Of a stretch of DNA of 64,000 nt, positions 37,849 to 47,786 are shown one piece after another. The stretch is from Cyanobacteria bacterium SIG31 (GTDB taxonomy: Bacteria; Cyanobacteriota; Vampirovibrionia; Gastranaerophilales; Gastranaerophilaceae). A program made the position numbers and the translations under genes. The notes beneath the pieces were generated by a model, which saw nothing but the letters and a program-made list of their open reading frames with translations, had not been told where the DNA came from and did no database searches. How positions within the stretch are numbered: position 1 is the stretch's first letter; each line of letters opens with the position of its first letter. The DNA lies in assembly GCA_015152465.1 (NCBI GenBank), contig SUTX01000011.1, positions 1 through 64,000 on the forward strand. The letters run 5' to 3'.

Positions 37849-39792
37849 TTGAAAGTACAAAATCACTTGATTGAGAATAGTAACATTACTGCTAATAAGA
37901 ATCTTAAAAGCTGTAATATAAATAAAAATTCAAGTACGCCAGCATTTAAAGCAGCAGTTCCAGTTGATGGTGCTTTGTATGCTATAGGTGGTCTGATGCA
38001 ATGGATTCAAAATCAAGGTTTTCTAGCTTCATTCTTGATTCAAGATGTTCTAGGCATGACTGCACCTCGTGTTGGCGCAGCATTCTTACGAGACAAAGAG
38101 GTTACAGGGAAGTATAATGTTCAAGAAGGTTTTGAGGTGCTTGGTCGTGAGGGGCTTACTGGACCTTGCATGATGGCGGTTGCACCACTAATGTTCCTTA
38201 TGGCTTCAAAGATTGGACGCACTACAGGTGTTAACTCTCGTCTAATAAAAAGATTTGGTAATAGTTTAAAAGAAATGGTTGCTAATCCTAATTTAGACAA
38301 AAATTTAATGAAGAATAAGGAACAGTTTAAAACACAATTCTACAAACAAAATATAGAAAAAATGCTAACAGATACTCTTGGAAAAGAAAATGTTTCCCAA
38401 GAGGGTGTTTCTTATTTGATGGAACAACTTTCAAAATTCGAAACAACAAAAGGTAAAGTTCGTAATGAGGCGATGAATAATATTGTTGAATATATTAATA
38501 ATATTAAATTTTCAACATCGACCGAATTAAATAAATTGGGACAAGTCAAGATTGGTTCTAAGGAAGCTGGCACTCTTGCTGACTTTTCAATAAAAGAAGC
38601 TTTTGAGGGTTTGATTAAGTACAGCGATGATGCGATTACTTCAAATAAAAATCTTGAAAATTTGAATGAAGCTACTGCAGAAAATATTAAGAACAGTGCT
38701 GTTGCAAAAAGATTTTTAACTAATATTTCAACGATGGCTGCAACTTTAGGTGTTATGAGCGTATTGCCGAAAATATATGCAAAAAGTGATATAGCTCCTG
38801 GTGCAGCTACAGCTATGCAACTAAGAGAAAAATCTAGCCAAGAACAAATTTCAACACAAGAAGTTGAAAAGAAGCAAAATTCAGTTTCACAAGTTTCTTT
38901 TAAGGGTAAAGGTGAACCTATTATGTCTAAGTTTGGCAGATGGATTTCTACTTTTATGAAAGATGGATGGGCTAAAGAACTAGAATATAACGGACATAAC
39001 TTTACGAATACATTAATGACAGGTCTCTCTTTAGGCGGTTTATTAGCTCCTCGTGGATATAGGGCTTATAGCCGTGCTCAAGTTGATGAAAATGGTAAAA
39101 AAGATTTAAGCGAATTATGGGAAATCCTCATCAGAGACGTTTCTTCAAGCTTGTCAGTTGTATTCTTAGTACCAATGCTTACTAGAGCTTTTGTTAATTC
39201 TTATGAAAGCCAATCTGGTTTTGTATTAATGAATAAAGATAGAACAAAAAATGGCTGGTCAGCAATTAAAGATTTATTAAATCCATATAGTTCTTCTCAC
39301 GTTATGTCTAATGCAGAATTAAATGCATTATATAATGGAGTAAATTCTAAAGAGAAAATGATTAATTTCTGTGAATTTATCACAAAAAATAATGGTGATT
39401 TATATAAAATTCTTTCTAAATCTGAGGAACTTACAAATCTTGTTAAGGATAAAAAGATTGATTTAGATTTAACTTCAATGAAGAATTTGTCAAAAGCAGA
39501 ACGTAATAGTAGACTAAGTGCATTTTTCAAAGAACTTGGTAATGACGGTAAGATTGCAAAAGATAAAATAGATGATGTTATTACTCAATTAATGAAAGGT
39601 GCTAAAAATGGTAAAGTTAATAAAATAGCAGGCTTTGCTAAAGGTTTGAACTCAGTTCCAGCAATTATAACAACATTCTTAATTTCACCATATGTACTAG
39701 GTTGGGTTATTCCTCGTTTTACATACGCAAATACAAGACGTTTACATGCAGAAGCCGAAGAAAAACGCAAACAAAACGCTATCAATGCTTAA
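37849..39792 (+). CDS. large hypothetical protein with N-terminal PxFKA motif
   Basis: 647 residues; no recognised family. An Asn/Ser-rich N-terminus leads to PAFKA (31-35), followed by hydrophobic stretches (about 70-85 and 98-110), a Lys/Asn-rich helical middle, a VSFKGKG motif near residue 345, and a second hydrophobic half that repeats themes of the first (GLSLGGLLAPRGYRAYSRA; VVFLVPMLTRAFV; IITTFLISPYVLGWVIP). It may be membrane-associated. The start is a TTG, supported by AAGGA about 10 bases upstream. It converges with the transglycosylase gene, 7 bases apart. Probably lineage-specific. Confidence 0.8.
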   Translation: MKVQNHLIENSNITANKNLKSCNINKNSSTPAFKAAVPVDGALYAIGGLMQWIQNQGFLASFLIQDVLGMTAPRVGAAFLRDKEVTGKYNVQEGFEVLGREGLTGPCMMAVAPLMFLMASKIGRTTGVNSRLIKRFGNSLKEMVANPNLDKNLMKNKEQFKTQFYKQNIEKMLTDTLGKENVSQEGVSYLMEQLSKFETTKGKVRNEAMNNIVEYINNIKFSTSTELNKLGQVKIGSKEAGTLADFSIKEAFEGLIKYSDDAITSNKNLENLNEATAENIKNSAVAKRFLTNISTMAATLGVMSVLPKIYAKSDIAPGAATAMQLREKSSQEQISTQEVEKKQNSVSQVSFKGKGEPIMSKFGRWISTFMKDGWAKELEYNGHNFTNTLMTGLSLGGLLAPRGYRAYSRAQVDENGKKDLSELWEILIRDVSSSLSVVFLVPMLTRAFVNSYESQSGFVLMNKDRTKNGWSAIKDLLNPYSSSHVMSNAELNALYNGVNSKEKMINFCEFITKNNGDLYKILSKSEELTNLVKDKKIDLDLTSMKNLSKAERNSRLSAFFKELGNDGKIAKDKIDDVITQLMKGAKNGKVNKIAGFAKGLNSVPAIITTFLISPYVLGWVIPRFTYANTRRLHAEAEEKRKQNAINA

Positions 39793-39799
39793 TTATAAG

Positions 39800-40471
39800 T
39801 TATAGATAACTTGAGAGAATTGATTTTACATAATTTTGCGTTTCTTTATAAGGTGGTACACCATCGTACTTATCAACAGCATTCGGTCCAGCATTATACG
39901 CTGCTAAGGCTAAAATAATATTGCCATTGTATTTATTTAGCATAGATTTTAGATATTTTACACCACCCTCAACGTTTTGCTCAGGGTCCATTGGGTTTGT
40001 GACTCCTAAGCCTTTAGCTGTAGCTGGCATTAGTTGCATAAGCCCCATAGCTCCAACTTTTGATCTTGCGTTTGGATTAAAGCCTGATTCTTGATTAACA
40101 AGTGCATTAACTAGTTTTTCATCTATACCATGTTTCTGTGAGACTTTGGATATTAATTCTTTTATTTTTGCTTTTGAGCTATAGTCTTTTTTCCCTGAAA
40201 TATTATTTGCTGTGCTTGAATAGATTTCAGCACTAACCCTTGTTGTAGGATTTGAAATTAACTCCCCAAATTTTGTTTTTGCGGAGGCTTTTAAAACTTC
40301 ATCGAAGGGTTTTATGTTATTTGTTGTTTGTGTTTCGATTTGGGTTGTTTTATCTATTGGAGCCCATTGTGAATTTATACTGTTAACATAATTATTCATC
40401 TGAACAGCTCTTTGCATTGCATTCATTTGTCCTGATGAGGATAATAAATTTTGTATCATTGGTGAAAACAT
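39800..40471 (-). CDS. lytic transglycosylase without a Sec signal peptide
   Basis: 223 residues. The C-terminal SLT/goose-lysozyme-type domain (about 105-223) has the catalytic Glu128 in [12 protein letters not shown], then [13 protein letters not shown] and [15 protein letters not shown], so it should cleave peptidoglycan between MurNAc and GlcNAc. The N-terminal hundred residues are Ser/Asn/Gln/Met-rich and hydrophilic, with no signal peptide or membrane helix, resembling rod-type or type III export substrates rather than Sec substrates. SD AAAGGAC. Monocistronic. Confidence 0.9.
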   Translation of the reverse strand: MFSPMIQNLLSSSGQMNAMQRAVQMNNYVNSINSQWAPIDKTTQIETQTTNNIKPFDEVLKASAKTKFGELISNPTTRVSAEIYSSTANNISGKKDYSSKAKIKELISKVSQKHGIDEKLVNALVNQESGFNPNARSKVGAMGLMQLMPATAKGLGVTNPMDPEQNVEGGVKYLKSMLNKYNGNIILALAAYNAGPNAVDKYDGVPPYKETQNYVKSILSSYL

Positions 40472-40650
40472 AGTATTGTCCTTTCAGTATTGTTTGACGA
40501 AATAATTTATAAAAACTTTAGGTTTATTAAATAAAATCCACTAAATGGTTTAATATTAATTATCCACATGTCAATGTAAAATAATTTAATATAATGGATT
40601 TTTTTATATAAGTATGATATTATTACCTCAGCATGAGGGAGAGTGGCTAA

Positions 40651-42636
40651 GTGGATAATACTTTTTTAATTAATGAAGATGTTATAGATACAGCTAAAAA
40701 TATCTGTAAATATATAACCGATTCCTATACTAGAAATCGAGCAGTTGCTAATGTTGTAGCATCAATGTTAGCTAAAGAATATTTTTCTAATTATGATGTG
40801 GATACAGCATCATCATTACATAATGTTTGCAATATCCTTGAATCTTGGGATTTAGCAGATATTTATATTAATGGCTGTTATATTGATGTACGAGTTTGTT
40901 TTAGAGATAGTGACTTAAAAATACCGAAGTCCCATTTCGATAATGATTTATTGCCATTTGCTTATATGTTTATTGAACTTGATGAAAATTTAGCTCAGGC
41001 TGTAGTCAAGGGATTTGTTTTACCAGAAGATGTTCAAGTTTTAGATAATGAAAATGGATATTACTTAATAGACGAAAGCATTTTAAAATCTTTTTATGAT
41101 GTAGAACCATTATTGACTTATGTAGTAGAAGATTTACCTGAAGATTTTGAGTTACTAATGTATGAATATCTAGATGGTAAGCTTGAAGATGATAAAATTT
41201 TCTGCAAATTACTACTAAATTCAAAAGATGCTAGATTAAAACTAATTGATGCTGCTAATGCTAAAAATATTTTTAATTTTGTATCAATCGACTCTGCAAT
41301 CAATAGCTCTATTGAGACAGATGTGGAAAATGATCAAGAAGAATTTGTTGAAATAGAAAAGGCTGAAGAAGAAAACGAAGAGTCGATTATTGATGAAGCT
41401 GTAATAATTGAACAAGAGCTTGTTATAGATGACTTGGATAATACTCTAGATGATTTATATCAAAATGTGGAAGAGTTAGCTATAGATTCAGACTTAACTG
41501 GTGAAGGCTTAGAAGCTGAGTCGGGTGATTTGATTGGAGAATTAATAGAAGAAACTATAGATTTCTCACAAGAAAATCAACCTGAAACTTCTGAAAATTT
41601 ACAATATGGATTTGACGAAGACATTCTGCTTGAAAGCGAAGATAGTAATAACGAGGAGAGTTTTGAATATACAACAATTACAACTCCAAGTATTGATTCA
41701 ATAGAGCAAGAGATTGTTGAAGATCTTGTTGATGAACAAGAATACGCGGATATTAATAACGAGCTAAACGATGAGACGGTGAGCTCATCAGAAGAAAATA
41801 CCATTGATGAGGGTAATAACATAGCCTATGAAGAGTCTTCTGATTTTATATCAGACAATTCTATAGTCTATGACGAGTCTTTGCAGGATGATACAGAACT
41901 CCCTGTTGAGGAAAACGAAGAAATAAGTGTAGTTGAAGATAATGTACCTCAACTTGAAACATTGTTCTCGCAAGAAACAGAATCTGTCTCAGAGGAAGAG
42001 TTAATTGTTCCTGTAAAAGCTAAATCAACTGCACCATTATTAGGTGTAATCGCTTTTGCCTTATTGTTAGGTTATTGGGGATTTACAAAGTTTACAGCAG
42101 AAACTCCAAAAGCGAAATCTAATGTACAAAAATCTGTTGATAAAGCTGTTCAAAAGGAAACAGTAAAAACAGAGAATAAAGTTGCAATGCCAGTAGAAAC
42201 TGTTGATAATATTGATAAAATCGATGATTTAAATCAAGGAAATGCTATTTCTATACCAGCGATAGAGCAAAATCTAGACGCATCTATATTGGTATCAAAT
42301 TTAACAGTAAATTGGGAAGTCCCAGCTAGTTATGCATCCAACTCTGCTGTCAGAAGATATTTTACAAAGTTGGGTAAAATTATTCAACTTAATTTAAAGA
42401 CAGAACTATTATTGCTAAATAAACCACCGATAACTAATAAAATAGTTTTAGATTTAGATTATAATAAATCAACTCAAAGGTTTGTTGTAAAAGCAGTATC
42501 TGTATCAAGTGGAGAAAAGACTGTAGATGATTTGATTGTACAAACAGTACGCAACGTATTATCAATGAGTCTTAGTACTAATACGAATATATTCAACAAT
42601 ATTCAGGGTTCCCCAGCTTTAGTTATTCGATTATAA
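40651..42636 (+). CDS. acidic single-pass membrane protein with TonB-C-like end and DUF1822-like start
   Basis: 661 residues. The N-terminal part (about 1-190) has a helical start, then a beta region (DLADIYINGCYIDVRVCF, FIELDENLAQAVVKGFV) whose order resembles the cyanobacterial DUF1822 family; this is a tentative match. A long Glu/Asp-rich, probably disordered segment follows (about 215-450), then one transmembrane helix (about 460-480) and a periplasmic TonB-C-like domain (about 550-661, ending GSPALVIRL). The start is GTG, with GAGGGAG about 9 bases before it. First gene of a three-gene operon. Confidence 0.82.
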   Translation: MDNTFLINEDVIDTAKNICKYITDSYTRNRAVANVVASMLAKEYFSNYDVDTASSLHNVCNILESWDLADIYINGCYIDVRVCFRDSDLKIPKSHFDNDLLPFAYMFIELDENLAQAVVKGFVLPEDVQVLDNENGYYLIDESILKSFYDVEPLLTYVVEDLPEDFELLMYEYLDGKLEDDKIFCKLLLNSKDARLKLIDAANAKNIFNFVSIDSAINSSIETDVENDQEEFVEIEKAEEENEESIIDEAVIIEQELVIDDLDNTLDDLYQNVEELAIDSDLTGEGLEAESGDLIGELIEETIDFSQENQPETSENLQYGFDEDILLESEDSNNEESFEYTTITTPSIDSIEQEIVEDLVDEQEYADINNELNDETVSSSEENTIDEGNNIAYEESSDFISDNSIVYDESLQDDTELPVEENEEISVVEDNVPQLETLFSQETESVSEEELIVPVKAKSTAPLLGVIAFALLLGYWGFTKFTAETPKAKSNVQKSVDKAVQKETVKTENKVAMPVETVDNIDKIDDLNQGNAISIPAIEQNLDASILVSNLTVNWEVPASYASNSAVRRYFTKLGKIIQLNLKTELLLLNKPPITNKIVLDLDYNKSTQRFVVKAVSVSSGEKTVDDLIVQTVRNVLSMSLSTNTNIFNNIQGSPALVIRL

Positions 42637-42649
42637 AGAGATAAGATTT

Positions 42650-43840
42650 ATGGAAAGAAAATATTACGATTTAATTATTGATTTAGTAAAACAACATAAA
42701 AAATTTCAAAATTTTGAATCAATTTTGGATGATATAGTTGATGATGTGTATAAACACGCTAATGTAGTTATTGATACTATTGATGATGAAGCTGTGCTAA
42801 GTGCTTATTTAGCAAAAATTGTATCAACATCAATGATAACTGTTCCTAAGAGGTTTAATTTATCTACTAGAACTTCTTCTAAAATAGAAGAAGTTCTTCA
42901 AGCTATAGAAAACAAACAGTCTGTCACAAAAATTGAACCAGAAATTGTTAATGATTCTGAAAATGATGACAAAGTAGTAGAGGAATTAGCTGAATTTTAT
43001 GAAGAAGTCGACACATTAAATAACTTTGAAGAGAATTACTCTAACGAGCAGGATTTGGTTGAACTAGAAGATTCATATACCGAAGAGGTTGTTGTTACAG
43101 AAAAAGCTGAAGTAATAGAAGAATTAACTGAATCTGAAAATGTTGCAGAACTCGACTTGACTAATAATATTGAAGCTGCTGTTGAACAGGAACTTACGGT
43201 AGATCAATCTTTGGTCGAAATGATGATTAATGGTGTTCCTTCTAACGAACCAGAAATTGAAGCAGAAGACTTTGATATTGAAGAAGATATTCCTGATTCA
43301 GATTATGATGAATTAGAAGAATTGGAAATTTTGGACGAAACACCAAGCGAAGTAGAAAATCTTGTAGCTGATTCTAATGAAGAGCAAATAATTGACGAAG
43401 ACGCTGAAATGATTGCTGAAGGGCTTGAAGATGTAGTGGATCTTGAAGCTTCAGAAGCTGTTGAAATTGAAGCTGATTTATTACAAGAAAACTCAGCAGA
43501 AAATGATGATTTTATAGAAATTGATGAACCAGAAGCTTTGTTAAGCGATTTTGCAGAAATTGAAGAGCCTTTGTCAATTGATAATGTTAATACAAATATA
43601 TTTGACGATAGATTTAGCTGTTTTGAATACACACCACAATTAAACAATTTTAATTCTGATGAAATTTGTGAGATTTTATTAAAATTGAACAAGGAATACC
43701 CAGATAAAAATATTTTAAAAATTTGTGAGTTAAAATATTATCAAAATAAAACAGTTACTGAAATTTCAGAGATTTTATCGGTATCAAATGAAACTGTGCT
43801 AGAAGCGTTAGGATATATAATAGAGGCAATAAAGGATTGA
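42650..43840 (+). CDS. acidic protein with sigma-like ends and helix-turn-helix
   Basis: 396 residues; no recognised family. The N-terminal 75 residues are helical (YDLIIDLVKQHKKFQNFE, SAYLAKIVSTSMITVPKRF) and recall region 2 of sigma factors. A Glu/Asp-rich linker of about 200 residues follows. The C-terminal 75 residues end in a helix-turn-helix (LKICELKYYQNKTVTEISEILSVSNETVLEAL, like sigma region 4). It could be a transcription factor or a sigma-factor relative split by an acidic linker; this is inference. It begins 13 bases after the first operon gene and ends 7 bases before the third. Confidence 0.75.
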   Translation: MERKYYDLIIDLVKQHKKFQNFESILDDIVDDVYKHANVVIDTIDDEAVLSAYLAKIVSTSMITVPKRFNLSTRTSSKIEEVLQAIENKQSVTKIEPEIVNDSENDDKVVEELAEFYEEVDTLNNFEENYSNEQDLVELEDSYTEEVVVTEKAEVIEELTESENVAELDLTNNIEAAVEQELTVDQSLVEMMINGVPSNEPEIEAEDFDIEEDIPDSDYDELEELEILDETPSEVENLVADSNEEQIIDEDAEMIAEGLEDVVDLEASEAVEIEADLLQENSAENDDFIEIDEPEALLSDFAEIEEPLSIDNVNTNIFDDRFSCFEYTPQLNNFNSDEICEILLKLNKEYPDKNILKICELKYYQNKTVTEISEILSVSNETVLEALGYIIEAIKD

Positions 43841-43847
43841 ATAAAAT

Positions 43848-46802
43848 ATGCAGTGTCCCAAATGCAAAAAAGAGATTGAAAATAATTCTTTAAAATGCAA
43901 CTTTTGTAAAACAAAAGTTGCCTCAGTTTGTAAGGACTGCGGTAATATAAATCCTATTACAGCTCTTAATTGTTCAAATTGTGGCAAAATACTTTTGAAA
44001 ATATGTGACGAATGTGGTGCAGCAAATTTACCAAATTCTACTGTTTGTAGAAAATGTGGTAAATCAATGGTAATTGAACAACAGAACAAACCTCAATCTG
44101 AACAGTTTGTATATTCAGCAACAATGAACTCTCAGCAAAAAATCAAAGCAAAATTACTTGAGGGAATAAAAAATGCTGAGTCAAAAATAATAACTCTTTC
44201 TGGGACGAGTGGTTTAGGTAAAAGTCTTGTTCTAAGATACGTTATTAATGATTTAAAAAATGCTAAGCTTGTTTGGTTGCCAGGCACTTGTACACAAGTA
44301 ACACAGCTATCTCCTTTTGGCTATTTTCAAGACATGTTACTAACCTTTTTTAATATTAATAACTTTTGCCCAGATACTTTACAACTAAAAAAAGATTCTT
44401 TAAAGTTTTTTAAGGAAGATTTTCCAGCACTTACAAACAGTGAAATTCTGGATTTATTAAACTTTTTTTATCCCGATATTTTAGATAAATATGAAAATAT
44501 ATATTTCAACAAATCAAAAATGTTTAATATTTTGAAAAAAGTCTTAATGACTATTCTTGAAAAAACAAAAGCTATCTTTGTTATAGATAATTTTGAATAT
44601 ATTGATGGTATGTCTTATGACTTTTTAAAAGAACTTTTAAAAGAAGAGATTGTACAGGAAAAATGTAAGTTTATAATTACTTCTCAAACAGCTCGTCCAG
44701 GAATGGGAATGATATCTTCTCCAGAGTATTTGGAGTCGAACTATCTAGATTTGACGATTGCTCCATTTACTGAATCTCAGGTGAGTGTGTTTTTGAAACA
44801 GTATACAGATATGAAATTTAATAAAGATTTTGCTAAAAAATCTTATAAGATTTCTTGTGGTAACCCATCTATACTTGAACAAATTGTATTGCTAGATGAT
44901 GAAATTAAGCGAAAAGGACTTACCAATATAACATATAATACATTTGATGACGTTATAAACCTAAGATTGGGGCTGTTAAAAACCGAGAACGTAAGAGCAT
45001 ATAGAATGTTGTTAGCGATGTCTATATTAGGAGAAAAATTCTACCCTGCGATTTTAGAACAATTTGACTCTAATTCGCCAACTGAGTACGAAGCTATAAT
45101 AGACAAACTTGTGAGTTTAGGTTTTATTACACCCCTTACAACATTAGCATATGAATTTAAATCTTCTGATCAGTGGAAAATAATTGTTTCTGTTGTGAAG
45201 AATGATGAAAATTTTGAAGAAATTTTGAATATTTTATATGAAAAACTTTCAGTCTATAAGCAATCATCTGTTGCTTTATTAGGATATATAGTACAAAAAT
45301 TGAGTAATAACGATCAAGCCTTTGATATATGGACTTTATTGATGAAACAAGCTTCTTATATCGGGGATATCGGCTTATATGTAATTTCTCAAAAACAAGC
45401 TTTAAAACTCGTTGAAAACAAATCTAGCGAATTTTATCAAAACGTCAAAAGAAACATATATACAAGAGTTGGAAAACTTTTAGAGCCTATTGATCATATT
45501 ACATCATTTGAATTTCTTCAAAATGCTGTAATGATGTTGGATGATAATGATGAACCAGAACATGTAGAATTGTTGGGATATTTGGCTTCTTGCGCTATGA
45601 AATCCGGTAATTATTGGGGAGCTATTGAATGCGTCGAAAGAGTTTTGAATAATATTCCTGAATCGCAAAAGTTTGGTCATGTTTTAGTAAAATCAAGGTT
45701 AATAACACCATTATTAAGATTAGGTAACTATGGACAATTAATTAATATTGTCGAAACAGAAATCTTGCAGGATATAGAAAAGATTTTGAGCAAAGGTAAA
45801 GGTACTTCTATTATATCTATTAAAAATCTATTTGAATTGTGGATTGGTGTGTACTTTGATTTAGCAGAAGCTTTAGTTTTTCAAGGTGATAATAGAGCTT
45901 TTGATGTTATACAAAATATTTATGAAATTTTAGATAGAAATAAAACTAATGAACCGACCTTAATATGTCGGGTTAATCTTTTACTTGCGTTAGCAAATAC
46001 TATAAAGGGCGATATAAAAACATCTGTCAAAATCCTTGATGATATCTTAAAAGAATACTCGTTAGATAATATGGATAGTTTTATTGTCTCAAGGTGGAAT
46101 TTTATTGATATTCTTAATAAATTTTTCTTGCAAAATTATAGCACTTTACATTCAGAGCTATTTAATGTTGCTGCATACGCAAATAATATTAATGACAGTT
46201 TTACTAAAAATATGCTAAAAACACTTTTAGCTAAAATGTTAAAAGAGAATAACCAAACTAAAAAAGCGCTAGAAATACTTGAAGAACAAGTAGCTTATTT
46301 TGCGAAAGAAAAAGTTGCAACTGGTGTGTTACTATCGTGGTATTTAATTGCTGAAATAAAACTGATTACAAGCGGGACTCAATTTGCTCTTGATATTGCT
46401 ACAAAAGCTTTAGATATTGCACAAAGTCCAAATATTAATAACTATTATTTTATTGCTTTGTTTAATAAACAAATTGGTGAAATTTATTTGGCTAAACAAG
46501 ATTTTGAATCTGCAAAAGTCTATTTTGAAAAATCTATATTTATTTCAAAACAATTTGATTTGCAGTATATATTAGTTAAAAATTACATTCAGTGTGCAAA
46601 ATTATACCAAGAGCTAGCGTTGCCAAAATCAGCCTCTCGCAATGAATATGTAAAACAAGCATTAAAAATGTTTCAAACGGCCAAAAATGTCCCAATTGTT
46701 GCAGAGCATTCAGCACTACAAAAAAATATAAAACAAGAATTGAATATCTTAACCTCTTTTTGTAAGCTAAACGGTATTCTTATAAAAAAGGAATCAAAGT
46801 AA
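43848..46802 (+). CDS. zinc-ribbon STAND-type ATPase with helical repeats
   Basis: 984 residues. Three zinc-ribbon pairs stand at the N-terminus (CPKC/CNFC, CKDC/CSNC, CDEC/CRKC). A P-loop ATPase domain follows with Walker A GTSGLGKS (about 118-126) and Walker B-like AIFVIDNFEYID, then a winged-helix-like part and a long array of TPR-type helical repeats to the end. This order fits STAND regulators or the ATPase-TPR part of MalT-like and cyclase-associated proteins. No C-terminal effector domain is seen. AAGGA lies rather far upstream. Last gene of the 40651 operon. Confidence 0.82.
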   Translation: MQCPKCKKEIENNSLKCNFCKTKVASVCKDCGNINPITALNCSNCGKILLKICDECGAANLPNSTVCRKCGKSMVIEQQNKPQSEQFVYSATMNSQQKIKAKLLEGIKNAESKIITLSGTSGLGKSLVLRYVINDLKNAKLVWLPGTCTQVTQLSPFGYFQDMLLTFFNINNFCPDTLQLKKDSLKFFKEDFPALTNSEILDLLNFFYPDILDKYENIYFNKSKMFNILKKVLMTILEKTKAIFVIDNFEYIDGMSYDFLKELLKEEIVQEKCKFIITSQTARPGMGMISSPEYLESNYLDLTIAPFTESQVSVFLKQYTDMKFNKDFAKKSYKISCGNPSILEQIVLLDDEIKRKGLTNITYNTFDDVINLRLGLLKTENVRAYRMLLAMSILGEKFYPAILEQFDSNSPTEYEAIIDKLVSLGFITPLTTLAYEFKSSDQWKIIVSVVKNDENFEEILNILYEKLSVYKQSSVALLGYIVQKLSNNDQAFDIWTLLMKQASYIGDIGLYVISQKQALKLVENKSSEFYQNVKRNIYTRVGKLLEPIDHITSFEFLQNAVMMLDDNDEPEHVELLGYLASCAMKSGNYWGAIECVERVLNNIPESQKFGHVLVKSRLITPLLRLGNYGQLINIVETEILQDIEKILSKGKGTSIISIKNLFELWIGVYFDLAEALVFQGDNRAFDVIQNIYEILDRNKTNEPTLICRVNLLLALANTIKGDIKTSVKILDDILKEYSLDNMDSFIVSRWNFIDILNKFFLQNYSTLHSELFNVAAYANNINDSFTKNMLKTLLAKMLKENNQTKKALEILEEQVAYFAKEKVATGVLLSWYLIAEIKLITSGTQFALDIATKALDIAQSPNINNYYFIALFNKQIGEIYLAKQDFESAKVYFEKSIFISKQFDLQYILVKNYIQCAKLYQELALPKSASRNEYVKQALKMFQTAKNVPIVAEHSALQKNIKQELNILTSFCKLNGILIKKESK

Positions 46803-46803
46803 A

Positions 46804-47322
46804 TTATACATAATCGTCAGGATTACCAGAGTAATCTTGAATAGTTCCATATTCTTCAATGACACCGCTTTCACAAGGCACATATTCTTGAACGCAAGAA
46901 CGATATGCTAAAGCTCTTTTGTTTAATTCGTCAATTGCCATAGGACCTGTTAACACCTCTAAAACGTCGCCATTTTTATCAAGAATTTTTAGTCGAGGAA
47001 TTTCTACACCTTGAGGAGTTTTGAATCCCATTAATAATATTGGTCCATATTCACCAAAACCATCTTTAATTTCAAAATAAATTTCTTTTAAGTTTTCATT
47101 ATCTAAACAGGAGATTGCAACATTATTACAGGTTTCTCTCTGAACCCAGTCTTGGACTGTAGTTGTCTCGTCGAGAAGCTCTACAAGTTGCTCTTTTGTT
47201 GCCCTAATATTTCTGAATAAAGGATCTCCTCCTTTACCAATAGCAGATGGCCCAAATACTTTTGGTGCATTGTATGTGTAATTAGCTTCGTCAATAATCT
47301 TTTTTTCATTATTTTCTGGCAT
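46804..47322 (-). CDS. hypothetical soluble protein
   Basis: 172 residues; no recognised family. Mixed alpha/beta composition, no signal peptide or membrane helix, four to five cysteines (CNN, SCLD, SCVQ, CESG). AGGAGT lies before the ATG. It converges on the STAND gene with one base between the stop codons and is divergent from rnpA. Confidence 0.7.
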   Translation of the reverse strand: MPENNEKKIIDEANYTYNAPKVFGPSAIGKGGDPLFRNIRATKEQLVELLDETTTVQDWVQRETCNNVAISCLDNENLKEIYFEIKDGFGEYGPILLMGFKTPQGVEIPRLKILDKNGDVLEVLTGPMAIDELNKRALAYRSCVQEYVPCESGVIEEYGTIQDYSGNPDDYV

Positions 47323-47397
47323 AGTTTACTCCTTATATTCTTTATTACGGCATTATTTCTGAAATCTTTAATAGTAATCTTATTTTTGTTACAAATA

Positions 47398-47426
47398 TTT
47401 ACAAAAAAACCTTCTTAAGCTATGAT
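47398..47426 (+). promoter_or_regulatory. promoter of rnpA, predicted leaderless
   Basis: TTTACA (47398-47403), a 17-base spacer and TATGAT (47421-47426), ending 6 bases before the ATG at 47433. No Shine-Dalgarno sequence. Confidence 0.65.
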
Positions 47427-47432
47427 TGACTT

Positions 47433-47786
47433 ATGTTACAGCGTAAATATAGACTTAAAAAAAGAACAGCTTTTACAGCAACTTATAGAACAGGAGTTTC
47501 CTTTCATAAAGGAGGCTTGACCGTTTTTTGTGGAAAATTAAAAACTGATAATTCAGATACAAAGATTGGGTTTGTTGTGAGTAAGAAAGTTCATAAAAGG
47601 GCAGTTAAGCGAAATCGTATCAAAAGGCTTATTAGAGAGAGTCTTAGATTATACATAAAAGGCCGGTTAGATTTCGATACAAAATACATGTCATTGGTCT
47701 TTGTTGGTTCTGCAAAACTGCTTGATAAAGACTATAATTATGTTGATAATATTGTTAAAAAAATTATGAGTATGATTGATGCTTGA
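47433..47786 (+). CDS. rnpA: ribonuclease P protein component
   Basis: Basic protein that binds the RNase P RNA and pre-tRNA 5' leaders. The 117 residues contain FHKGGLTVFCGK, GFVVSKKVHKRAVKRNRIKRLIRES (the RNR signature) and LVFVGSAK. rpmH, which normally precedes rnpA, is absent, as are yidD and yidC. Instead rnpA overlaps an unknown gene by 8 bases and appears to be transcribed as a leaderless message from its own promoter. Confidence 0.95.
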   Translation: MLQRKYRLKKRTAFTATYRTGVSFHKGGLTVFCGKLKTDNSDTKIGFVVSKKVHKRAVKRNRIKRLIRESLRLYIKGRLDFDTKYMSLVFVGSAKLLDKDYNYVDNIVKKIMSMIDA

